Source: Chitinophagaceae bacterium (GTDB taxonomy: Bacteria; Bacteroidota; Bacteroidia; Chitinophagales; UBA10324). Taken from it: DNA of 10,752 nucleotides. Below the pieces are notes generated by a model. The model was not told where the DNA came from, made no database searches, and saw nothing but the letters and a program-made list of their open reading frames with translations. Positions 1 through 7,168 of the stretch are shown piece by piece (position 1 is the first letter of the stretch; each line of letters starts with the position of its first letter). The stretch covers positions 1-10,752 of the forward strand of contig JAHEZG010000114.1 of the NCBI GenBank assembly GCA_023251195.1. The letters run 5' to 3'. Position numbers and translations under genes: made by a program.

Positions 1-1586
1 TTTTTATCCAGTGCTTTTTTATAACTGTTGTAAACATATTTCTGCTCGTTCTTTCCTTTTAAATCAAAAGTAACTTTCATGGTAATGGCCGCAAATCTTT
101 CTTTTGATAAAACGGGTTCAAGCTTCGAAAGCATTTCACCTTTTAATAAACCTTTTACTTCTTCCTTACTCATTCCTGCCAGGTTTTTAAACTCCGATTT
201 TTTAACCGAGTCTTTAAACATTTCCCACGAATCGCTGGTGGTAATTACAAAGGCTACTTCTTTTTTCTGGTACTTACCCAGCGCATCAACAATACTCTTG
301 GCTCGTGACTGTTGCAATTTTGCATTCATCAATGAATCACCTTCAAGCGAAGAGTGTGCATCTATGGTAATATCACTTACAATAAAATCCGGTTGGTTCA
401 ATGCTTTTAAAAATCCTTCGATATCCTTTGTATCATAAGTTGATTTTCCCTGCTCGAAATAAATGATAAATTCCAGTTCCTGATTTTCACTTTTCGGAAG
501 GTATCGTTTCGGATCGTTCATTGTCAGTGTATCGGGATACAATGTGAGCGGAATTAATTCACTGGCTCCTCCATCCTCAAGGTAACTTCGTGTTATGGTT
601 TTGCATGCTACCTTATTTACAATATAAATTAAATTGATTTCGTACTTGGCTGTATTAAGCGTATTGACATACTTGGATGGAATTTTTGCAATCACTCCTT
701 TGTAAGTATTGTTTTTCGGATCGAGCTTGGTGTTTTGATTCACCTTCAATAATTTCTTTTGATAAATGGGTTTCAGCAAGTATCCTTTTGAAAAAAGATT
801 GTTGTCCATTATGTTTTCATTCGAACATGGATAGGCATCTTTTAAAACCAGGTCAACAGCTAAACCGTCTTTTAATCCACGGAAATATTTTTTTAATTTT
901 TTAAGATTCGGATATTCCAGATAAACCAGTCCGCCTTCAATTCTTACTGAATTCAATAATTCATCAATGTCAGGGAACTTCGCGCATTGCTTACATTCCT
1001 TTTCGTCAAAAACATAAAGGCCACGACGGCTTTTGCTGAATGGAATAGGCAATGTTTTCCGGTATTTTACACCATTGTTAAACGCATCAACACCACCAAA
1101 AACAACAGTGATGTATACCTTTTTATTTTCATCGTTGTAAAAACTTCCGATGCCGCAGTAATAGTATTTAGGGTTTTTTAAAATCTCTTCAAACTTTTTT
1201 CCGGTTGCCATTTTATTTACTGCATCCCCGGCTACCTGAGTGTAGGTGTACATGGTTTTTGCTTTTCCACCCGGAATATCAACTGACACCTCTTTTACTT
1301 TAGTGGTTCCTTTGTATTTTTTATTCAGGTCACCTGCAAAACCTTCTTCGATGGTAATTTTTTTTGCAGTGGAATATCTTTCAGCCAAATCCATTGCAGC
1401 TTTAGTAAGAATGTCGTTAACAATCATACTGTCAACTCCGGCTTTCCACCGAACCGCATTCATTCCGCCCAGCAATTGTTCAACTATTGCATCGTTGCTG
1501 TAACTCATCGGATCAATTTCCTGTGCTTTCATGTTGAAAGAAATGCTTGCAAAAGCAAGAATCAGAATAACTCTTTTCAGAGACAT
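1..1586 (-). CDS. Exported CAP-like / OmpA-like envelope protein (C-terminus off the left edge)
   Basis: The frame is open for 528 codons from an ATG at 1586-1584 to the window edge, so the C-terminus is missing. Residues 1-22 form a signal peptide ending KAQ. Residues about 35-165 look like a divergent CAP/SCP-PR1 domain: a helix with LLGGMNAVRW, then LTKAAMDLAER, later YYYCGIGSFY followed by a strand ending VVFGG. I could not identify the conserved CAP histidines. Residues about 371-440 resemble an OmpA C-terminal peptidoglycan-binding module: a strand LEFIIYFEQGKS, then IDAHSSLEGDS, then NAKLQQSRAKSIVDAL, which match the G-x-A/T...EG...N..L...RA pattern. Cysteines at 144, 198, 201, 254 and 328 could form periplasmic disulfides. 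Inferred role: a periplasmic or outer-membrane protein contacting the cell wall. It is divergent from the transporter gene at 1770. The OmpA-like assignment is moderate, the CAP assignment weaker; the coding call itself is firm. Confidence 0.85.
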   Translation of the reverse strand, partial: MSLKRVILILAFASISFNMKAQEIDPMSYSNDAIVEQLLGGMNAVRWKAGVDSMIVNDILTKAAMDLAERYSTAKKITIEEGFAGDLNKKYKGTTKVKEVSVDIPGGKAKTMYTYTQVAGDAVNKMATGKKFEEILKNPKYYYCGIGSFYNDENKKVYITVVFGGVDAFNNGVKYRKTLPIPFSKSRRGLYVFDEKECKQCAKFPDIDELLNSVRIEGGLVYLEYPNLKKLKKYFRGLKDGLAVDLVLKDAYPCSNENIMDNNLFSKGYLLKPIYQKKLLKVNQNTKLDPKNNTYKGVIAKIPSKYVNTLNTAKYEINLIYIVNKVACKTITRSYLEDGGASELIPLTLYPDTLTMNDPKRYLPKSENQELEFIIYFEQGKSTYDTKDIEGFLKALNQPDFIVSDITIDAHSSLEGDSLMNAKLQQSRAKSIVDALGKYQKKEVAFVITTSDSWEMFKDSVKKSEFKNLAGMSKEEVKGLLKGEMLSKLEPVLSKERFAAITMKVTFDLKGKNEQKYVYNSYKKALDK

Positions 1587-1663
1587 GTGTGTTTGTTTAG
1601 TAGGTTTAAAATTTGGAGCCACGATTTTAGAAAAACTATTCAATATAAATACAACTGTTTTTC

Positions 1664-1677
1664 ATTTGTTAACAAAT
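1664..1677. promoter_or_regulatory. 14-bp perfect palindrome in a divergent intergenic region
   Basis: ATTTGTTAACAAAT reads the same on both strands and lies in the 183-bp gap between two divergent genes (starts at 1586 minus and 1770 plus). A separate 9-bp inverted repeat, TACAACTGT at 1650-1658 and ACAGTTGTA at 1725-1733, brackets it asymmetrically. The position suits an operator, but the region is very AT-rich, so chance is possible. I found no convincing Bacteroidota-type promoter (TTTG, then TAnnTTTG) for either gene. Confidence 0.25.
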
Positions 1678-1769
1678 ATTTTGTTTTTGGTAGTAAAAAA
1701 ATATTCAGGAATTCAGCTAAACATACAGTTGTAATATTTTCAAAAATCAATACGCATATTTGAGCGCAC

Positions 1770-2642
1770 ATGATCAATCTTATACTTTCCATTTTATTTA
1801 CTACCTCGCTTGGTGTTATACTTAAATTGTTTGAACGAAATAAACTGGATGTTTTTCAGGCAATTGTTTTTAATTATTTATCGTGTGTGGTAACCGGTAT
1901 TTTAGTTCAACATTCTGTTCCGGATTATTTTGCTTACTCAGGTGAAGGTTGGTTCAGGTATGCAGTAATTCTTGGATGCAGTTTTATTTTCTTTTTTAAT
2001 GTAATGGGTTACATAGTGAAAAAGATGGGCATTACAGTAATGTTTGTTGCTAATAAACTTTCATTGGTCATTCCGGTAGGTGCTGCTTTTTTTATTTTCA
2101 ATGAAGAAGTTACAGCATTAAAAATTGCCGGGATATGCATTGCCTTACTGGCAGTACTTTTTACTTCGATAAAATCTGATGAGAGTAAGCACAGTTTCAG
2201 CGGTCAACAACTGTTTTGGCCGATATTGCTTTTTGTTGGCAGTGGCATGAATGATACGCTGGTGAAATATGCACAAGCATTTCACCTGCGCGATATTGAT
2301 AACGCACCCTTTAACATCACCATTTTTTCCGCAGCCTCTGTAGCCGGTGCCATCATCTTTTCGGTTATGCTGATTCAAAAAAAATCAAAATTGAATTTTA
2401 AAAGTATTGTTGGCGGATTGCTGCTTGGTGTGCCTAATTATTTCAGCATGCATTTTTTAATAAAGGCACTTTCCATTCCGGACTATGGAAGTTCAATTAT
2501 TTTTCCGCTGAATAACATAGGCATTGTTATAGCATCTTCTTTAATAGCTTTTATTCTATTTCATGAAAAATTATCAAAGCTGAATATTGCCGGAATTGCA
2601 CTTGCGGTTTTAGCTATTGTTATTATTGCTTTTGCAGTATGA
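1770..2642 (+). CDS. EamA/DMT-superfamily membrane transporter
   Basis: A 290-residue integral membrane protein with about ten hydrophobic helices, arranged as two five-helix halves, which is the usual size and build of drug/metabolite transporter (DMT) proteins. Each half ends with the typical EamA closing pattern, an acidic residue and then a helix with a central glycine: FNEEVTALKIAGICIALLAVL-like at about 110-130 and FHEKLSKLNIAGIALAVLAI-like at about 264-283. The charged loop at about 134-147 links the halves. The substrate cannot be told from sequence; DMT members export amino acids, nucleotides, sugars or drugs. The ATG at 1770 is directly followed by a membrane helix, and no better upstream start is seen. 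Its stop codon overlaps the start of the next gene, so the two are translated as one unit. Family call firm, substrate unknown. Confidence 0.88.
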   Translation: MINLILSILFTTSLGVILKLFERNKLDVFQAIVFNYLSCVVTGILVQHSVPDYFAYSGEGWFRYAVILGCSFIFFFNVMGYIVKKMGITVMFVANKLSLVIPVGAAFFIFNEEVTALKIAGICIALLAVLFTSIKSDESKHSFSGQQLFWPILLFVGSGMNDTLVKYAQAFHLRDIDNAPFNITIFSAASVAGAIIFSVMLIQKKSKLNFKSIVGGLLLGVPNYFSMHFLIKALSIPDYGSSIIFPLNNIGIVIASSLIAFILFHEKLSKLNIAGIALAVLAIVIIAFAV

Positions 2643-3223
2643 TCGAAATTTTTAAAACCATTGCTGATGCATCAACGGGTGAATTTAAAGATCGTGGAAG
2701 CAAATTTATTGCTTACTCATTCCCGATAAATAATACGGAAGATGCTGCTGCAAAAATTTTATTTACCAAAACCGAACATCCAAAAGCACGACATTATTGT
2801 TTTGCTTACCGCCTCGGAACCGATCAACTGATTTTCAGAGCCAGTGATGATGGCGAACCTTCTGGCACTGCCGGCAAACCAATTCTTGGTCAGATTGATT
2901 CGTTCGGATTAACCAATGTTATTGTCATAGTAGTCAGGTATTTTGGTGGGGTATTACTTGGAACCGGGGGATTAATAAATGCCTATCGCGAGGCAGCAAA
3001 AATTTCACTTGCTCATTCTAAAATAATAGAGCAAACAATTTTATATAATGTAACTGCTAAATGCGAATACAACTTGTTACCGGTGCTGATGAAGTGGATA
3101 AAAAAATATGCTATAAAAATAAACGAACAAAAAATTGCTGATGAATGCGTTTTTAATTTATCGGTTGATAAAGAACAATTGAAATTACTGCGCACAATGA
3201 ATGGCATTACAACTGAATCCTGA
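2639..3223 (+). CDS. yigZ: YigZ/IMPACT-family protein (UPF0029 + DUF1949)
   Basis: 194 residues, close to the roughly 200 usual for bacterial YigZ. The N-terminal UPF0029/IMPACT domain shows its family motifs in order: FKDRGSKFIAYSFP (16-29), HPKARHYCFAYR (47-58), SDDGEPSGTAGKPIL (69-83) and VVRYFGGVLLGTGGL with NAYREAA (98-120). A short C-terminal ferredoxin-like DUF1949 domain follows at about 134-190. The eukaryotic relative IMPACT regulates the translational stress kinase GCN2; the bacterial role is not settled, with a link to translation or nucleic-acid binding suggested by the fold. The start ATG at 2639 overlaps the transporter stop (ATGA), which indicates translational coupling. The gene ends 15 bp before the convergent sulfatase gene, with no evident hairpin between them. 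Confidence 0.93.
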   Translation: MIEIFKTIADASTGEFKDRGSKFIAYSFPINNTEDAAAKILFTKTEHPKARHYCFAYRLGTDQLIFRASDDGEPSGTAGKPILGQIDSFGLTNVIVIVVRYFGGVLLGTGGLINAYREAAKISLAHSKIIEQTILYNVTAKCEYNLLPVLMKWIKKYAIKINEQKIADECVFNLSVDKEQLKLLRTMNGITTES

Positions 3224-3238
3224 ATTTTAATCGGCTAA

Positions 3239-5401
3239 TTATTTAACAATTGTAAATGGTTTCAGAAATTCATTTTTTCCATTGGAAATTCTGATAAAAT
3301 AGAGGCCGGAATTAAAGGCACTTAAATCAATTTTATTTTTATTGCCGGCAATAAAATGCATCTCGGTTTTTCCAATTTTAATTCCCATTCCATTATACCA
3401 TTCAACCGTCCAGATTCCTTCAAGATTTGTTGCAGCAATGCTTATAAATTCCGAAGCAGGATCCGGGAATAATTCAATTTCGCCAATAATATTTTTTAGT
3501 TCTTCAACCTGTACTGATGAAGTGTGACCCACTGAGTCTATTTCAGAATCGTGAGGATCATTAATTTCATTGGAAGCAATAACGACATTTAGTAGCGCCA
3601 CACATCCAATACTATCGGTTACAGTAACTGAATAAAATCCGGCTGGTATTAAATGCAAATCCTGAGTGGTTGCGCCATTGTTCCACTCATAAACAAACGG
3701 ATTTGAAGGCCCTGATACAAACAGGTTAATATTTCCATCTGCATTATTATAAGTTGCATTTATATGTGTTTCATAAAGTGTTGGTCCGTTCAGGTTACTG
3801 ATATTTATGCCTTGCGAAACTGTATTGGCATTAATATCAGTAACTGTAACATGATATACCCCTGAAGCAATATTATATAAATCTTCTGTTGTTGCTCCAT
3901 TGTTCCACTGAAAAATAAAAGGTGGCGTTCCGGTTAAAAGAGTAACATCAATACTTCCGTTTAATGAATCGCAGGTGGTATTGATTTTTGAAATGGAAAC
4001 TGAAGGTGACATGTAAGTATAAACAGGATTGAATAAATAACAGTTTTCAGAATTTAAAACTGATGTATCATTCAGCGCCAATCGGATGCTGTCGAGTTTT
4101 AATCTGTATTGCGTCAGTGTATCCTGATAAAAATAATGATGCACCAGATTTTTCTTTTGATACGGATCCTGAATCATATCAAACAATTCTTCGGTTGTAT
4201 CAGAGCAATAATATCTGTTGTATTGAAAATAATTGTCTTTAAATGTTCTTACCGATGCAATGCTATCAATTGGTTCAGGAGTTTGTTCATATAAAAATTC
4301 TTTGCGCTTAAATTGGTTGCTTGTTATAGAATGAATAGAAGTTCCATCCATGTTAAAAGTATCAACTATGCCGACAGCATCCAGAACGGATGGAGCTACA
4401 TCAATATTCAATGTAATGCTGCTGTCAATTACAGTTCCGGGTTGAAACCAAGCCGGATACCGGATCAGCATTGGCATTTTCATGCATTCATCATACGGTA
4501 ATGATTTTCCACGCAACCGATGTTCGCCCAATAAATAACTGTTGTCGGTTGTAAAAATCACCATAGTGTTTTCAAGCAATCCATTCGCTTGCAAGCTGTC
4601 AAGTATTTTTCCAGTAGCTGATTCAATGCCCAGCATCATAGCATAATAATCTCTGTTTTCATTTTCATATTCGGGTAAAGTAGTAATGGGATGCGAACCC
4701 GGCGCATATAAAAACGAAGGATAATTAGCAGTGTAAGCATTCCAATTCAAGGGTATGCTGAACGAATCGGCAGCATAGTAATTTGTATATTGCAATTCAG
4801 GAACATGCGGTGTGTGCGGTGCATTGTAGCTAAGCATCATAAAAAACGGAGTATCTATTCTGCTGATTAGTTGTAATGCACTATCAGTAATAAAATCGGT
4901 CATGTGGCCGGTTACAGAAATTAATGAATCATAGTATCGTGCTGAATCATTGTAATAAGTAGTTGAATTCGGAGTCCATAACCAGTAATCAAACTCAGGT
5001 TTTGGAAATGGTGTGCCCAGCATCCATTTACCACAGAGTGCAGTATAGTATCCATTTGCATTTAATATTTTCGGAATGGTTTGCAGTGATTGAGATGGAT
5101 ATGCACTGTTATTGATGGCCCCTGTTTTATGCCCATAGTTTCCGGTTAAAAGTGAAGTGCGACCGGGTATGCACAAGGCATTGGTTGAATAATATTTCAG
5201 AATTGCACCTTCGTTTCCAATCCGGTCAATATTCGGTGTATGAATAAAAGTATTGGTGTTATAAATATCAATCATTTTATAACTCATGTCATCGGTCAGG
5301 ATTATTAAAATATTTGGCCGTGAAGTGGATTGAGCAAACAGGTTTTGAAAACTCAAAGCCATGAAGCATACACTAAAAATCTGCAGGAAATATTTTTTCA
5401 C
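3239..5401 (-). CDS. Secreted sulfatase with SprB-type repeats and T9SS C-terminal sorting domain
   Basis: 720 residues. The start is GTG (5401-5399), chosen because it gives a full signal peptide (KKYFLQIF..., ending LFAQ at 24); the next ATG would lose the basic n-region. The alkaline-phosphatase-fold sulfatase domain spans about 28-450. It has metal ligands DD at 37-38, the Cys-type formylglycine signature LCIPGRTSLLTG with C77, P79 and R81, H196 in NAPHTPH, D286-N287 in TTDNS, and K299. The usual GKWHLG motif reads GKWMLG (125-127), so the active-site His is Met. Two SprB-like repeats (481-522 and 555-596), each with WNNGATT and VTVTD, are followed by a type A T9SS sorting domain at about 643-720. 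It should therefore be exported by type IX secretion, perhaps held at the surface, and cleave sulfate from glycans or small esters. Substrate unknown. No formylglycine-generating enzyme is in the window. Confidence 0.92.
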   Translation of the reverse strand: MKKYFLQIFSVCFMALSFQNLFAQSTSRPNILIILTDDMSYKMIDIYNTNTFIHTPNIDRIGNEGAILKYYSTNALCIPGRTSLLTGNYGHKTGAINNSAYPSQSLQTIPKILNANGYYTALCGKWMLGTPFPKPEFDYWLWTPNSTTYYNDSARYYDSLISVTGHMTDFITDSALQLISRIDTPFFMMLSYNAPHTPHVPELQYTNYYAADSFSIPLNWNAYTANYPSFLYAPGSHPITTLPEYENENRDYYAMMLGIESATGKILDSLQANGLLENTMVIFTTDNSYLLGEHRLRGKSLPYDECMKMPMLIRYPAWFQPGTVIDSSITLNIDVAPSVLDAVGIVDTFNMDGTSIHSITSNQFKRKEFLYEQTPEPIDSIASVRTFKDNYFQYNRYYCSDTTEELFDMIQDPYQKKNLVHHYFYQDTLTQYRLKLDSIRLALNDTSVLNSENCYLFNPVYTYMSPSVSISKINTTCDSLNGSIDVTLLTGTPPFIFQWNNGATTEDLYNIASGVYHVTVTDINANTVSQGINISNLNGPTLYETHINATYNNADGNINLFVSGPSNPFVYEWNNGATTQDLHLIPAGFYSVTVTDSIGCVALLNVVIASNEINDPHDSEIDSVGHTSSVQVEELKNIIGEIELFPDPASEFISIAATNLEGIWTVEWYNGMGIKIGKTEMHFIAGNKNKIDLSAFNSGLYFIRISNGKNEFLKPFTIVK

Positions 5402-5426
5402 TGATTTATTTTGAACTGATTTATTT
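5400..5426. repeat. Short tandem duplication at the SCP2/sulfatase junction
   Basis: The 12-mer ACTGATTTATTT occurs at 5400-5411 and again at 5415-5426, a 15-bp period. On the minus strand the first copy met covers the SCP2 stop codon, and the second runs into the GTG start of the sulfatase. It looks like a replication-slippage duplication that sets the 19-bp spacing between the two genes. Confidence 0.8.
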
Positions 5427-5759
5427 CAAATCCTTCACCGGAATAAACATCTCAACAAATTTCATCATCGAGCCAATGTTGCTCACTTTTATTTTCCCGA
5501 ACATCACTGCCATCTGCACATTAATTCGTCCCCACTCTGCATCTGCATAATTTTCATCGGTGCTTTCAACCACGCATTTTGGTTCGCCGGATAATCCGGA
5601 TGCAACTTCGCACTTGCCATCTTTAACTGTTACAGTAAAGTCACCGCCGTTTGCTCCGCTGATTTTAAAGTGATAAAGAATATCTACTCCTGCACCTGCT
5701 CCTTCCTTCAATCGTTGCGGAAGTGATTGAATAATTTCTTTTGCTGTTTCGTACGCCAT
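5421..5759 (-). CDS. SCP2 sterol-binding-fold protein
   Basis: A small soluble protein of 112 residues, beginning MAYETAKEI. I chose the ATG at 5759-5757 because the 13 residues that an upstream ATG (5798) would add lie inside an intergenic repeat element and look unlike protein. The sequence fits the SCP2 fold: an N-terminal helix (IIQSLPQRLKEG), strands with YHFKISGANGGDFTVTVKDGKCEV, then a region ending MAVMFGKIKVSNIGSMMKFVEMF, matching the family's late G-K-I/L-K-V...G motif. SCP2-like proteins bind lipids or other hydrophobic ligands in an internal tunnel; bacterial members often have unknown ligands. It has no signal peptide, so it is cytoplasmic. It lies 19 bp upstream of the sulfatase on the same strand and is probably co-transcribed with it, although a functional link between a cytoplasmic lipid-binding protein and a secreted sulfatase is not obvious. 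Confidence 0.88.
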   Translation of the reverse strand: MAYETAKEIIQSLPQRLKEGAGAGVDILYHFKISGANGGDFTVTVKDGKCEVASGLSGEPKCVVESTDENYADAEWGRINVQMAVMFGKIKVSNIGSMMKFVEMFIPVKDLK

Positions 5760-5792
5760 GATTTTTTTCTTGCAAAGAAAGGAAATACTATG

Positions 5793-5875
5793 GGACACAG
5801 ATTATAACGGATGCAACAGATAAGCACAGATTATTTATCAGTTCAAATCCGTTCAATCTGTGCTAATCCGTGTCC
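5793..5875. repeat. Palindromic intergenic repeat (REP-like) element
   Basis: A compact, nested inverted repeat. The outer arms are GGACACAGATTA (5793-5804) and TAATCCGTGTCC (5864-5875), which pair with one mismatch. The inner arms GCACAGATT (5824-5832) and AATCTGTGC (5855-5863) pair perfectly around a 22-nt loop. Related CAGATT/CGGAT words recur between them. The element fills almost the whole gap between the anti-sigma-like gene (stop at 5879) and the SCP2 start, ending 3 bp from that stop. Its RNA would form a long hairpin, which could end or stabilise transcripts. No flanking duplication or coding sequence was seen. Confidence 0.75.
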
Positions 5876-5878
5876 TAT

Positions 5879-7168
5879 TCAAAAGCGATAAATCACTCCA
5901 GCATTCACCCCGAAATTCAAATCGCGCTGATGAAGCGAACTTGATTTTTTGTATCCTTCGGTGATTGCGTAGCTTGAGTTGATTCCTGATTGCAGCGCAA
6001 AGTGTTTCGAAAGAGAATATCTGATCGAAGTAATTAACATTCCTTTCACATAAAACCTGTTCAACTCATTCGATGAAATACTTTCCATGTTTTGTACTCC
6101 AAGATTCGCAAATGTGTTTGGAATAGTTGCTCCGCTCGAAGCAGAATACCTCATTAAATATTCAGTTCTGATTCCTGTAGAAATATTCCAACTGAAATTT
6201 TTGCATGCAATAATTGGAATCCCGATTCCAAAATCAACAAAAGTATTCCGTGAAAACTCACTGCCTGTTGTATAGTCTGTAAACTTATCAGCACTGACTA
6301 AAGGAATTCCTGATGTAGTATCGAAAACAGAAACGGTCTCGACTTTCGAAGAAGTATAATTCTGATTCAACTCATAAAATCCTAAACCAAAATTCAACTC
6401 CAGGTTTTTTGCTTTCGGAAACTGATAAATTAATTGCAAACTGCCATCAATATAATTTGCGTTTTGTTTTTGAAATGATTGAAGTGTATCAGTTGAATTT
6501 AAAATGGAATGTTGCATCAAATATGAAGAAGAAATCAATAACGATATTCTTCGTTTCTTGCCACGATAATTACTACTTAAAATATCAGCTGAGGGAAAAG
6601 AAATAACAGGTGCATCACGAAAAGCAAATGAACATGCCTGCAGTGGTTTTGGAGCCATTGGAAAAAGAACAGCTGTTTTTTCATTAACAATTATATCCGG
6701 TTTTTCCTCCAACTCATTTTTCTTAACAACAGTTTTAAGTTCAACAATTTCTGCTTGCTTATTTAAAGGAATGACTTTTCGCTGCTCGTTTTTCAAAGGA
6801 AAATTTTCAGTAATTGTTTTCACAGCAGCAACTTGTTCGGTCTTTTGCGCTGGAACAGCTGGAACAGTTTTTACTACTTCTGATGAATTATTATTTACCG
6901 CAACAGTTTCAACTTTTGATTTTTCAACTTGTTTGTTAAGTGTTTCGTATTGGTCGCCGGCATTTAAAAGATAAAGTGTTACACCACCATACACCACCAC
7001 AGCAACTCCAACAATACTGAACAGCCAGAAGAAAAGTACTCTGTGGTTTTTCTTTTGTTTCAACGCATCTTCCACATTCAACCAAACTGATTTATCAGGT
7101 GTTGGTTGAAATGCATCGGCGAGTTGCCGGGCTTTCAATTCCCAGTTGTCGTTTTCAAACTCTTTCAT
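5879..7168 (-). CDS. Dual membrane-spanning anti-sigma-like protein (Dma-type: inner-membrane helix plus outer-membrane beta-barrel)
   Basis: 429 residues. Residues 1-43 are a short cytoplasmic part with WELKARQLADAF and KSVWLNVEDALKQKK, the kind of small helical segment expected to bind a sigma factor. One strong membrane helix lies at about 44-69, with no signal peptidase site. Residues 70-200 are a low-complexity K/E/V/P-rich periplasmic linker. From about 205 to the end, alternating-hydrophobic strands (RRISLLISSSYL, LELNFGLGFYEL, FVDFGIGIPII, FSWNISTGIRTEYL, FALQSGINSSYA) finish in FGVNAGVIYRF, a typical terminal Phe of outer-membrane barrels; about eight strands fit. This matches the Dma anti-sigma proteins described in Bacteroides. 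The ATG lies inside the sigma gene (14-nt overlap) after a purine-rich AAAGTGAAAGA stretch, so translation is coupled. Inferred role: inhibit the sigma factor until an outer-membrane signal arrives. An alternative is a non-regulatory barrel protein. Confidence 0.8.
   Translation of the reverse strand: MKEFENDNWELKARQLADAFQPTPDKSVWLNVEDALKQKKNHRVLFFWLFSIVGVAVVVYGGVTLYLLNAGDQYETLNKQVEKSKVETVAVNNNSSEVVKTVPAVPAQKTEQVAAVKTITENFPLKNEQRKVIPLNKQAEIVELKTVVKKNELEEKPDIIVNEKTAVLFPMAPKPLQACSFAFRDAPVISFPSADILSSNYRGKKRRISLLISSSYLMQHSILNSTDTLQSFQKQNANYIDGSLQLIYQFPKAKNLELNFGLGFYELNQNYTSSKVETVSVFDTTSGIPLVSADKFTDYTTGSEFSRNTFVDFGIGIPIIACKNFSWNISTGIRTEYLMRYSASSGATIPNTFANLGVQNMESISSNELNRFYVKGMLITSIRYSLSKHFALQSGINSSYAITEGYKKSSSLHQRDLNFGVNAGVIYRF

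Noticed and set aside
79..1763. Several plus-strand open frames of 64-119 codons
   Set aside because: Most lie antisense to the long continuous minus-strand CAP/OmpA-like gene, which has a signal peptide and domain motifs; the two that extend into the AT-rich spacer before 1770 show no domain.
3224..3238. Bidirectional terminator between the convergent yigZ and sulfatase genes
   Set aside because: Only 15 bp separate the stops, and I see no inverted repeat or T-run there.
5760..5798. Upstream ATG giving a 125-residue SCP2 protein
   Set aside because: The extra residues (MSHSISFLCKKKI) are encoded partly in the palindromic repeat, and the SCP2 fold begins at MAYETAKEI.
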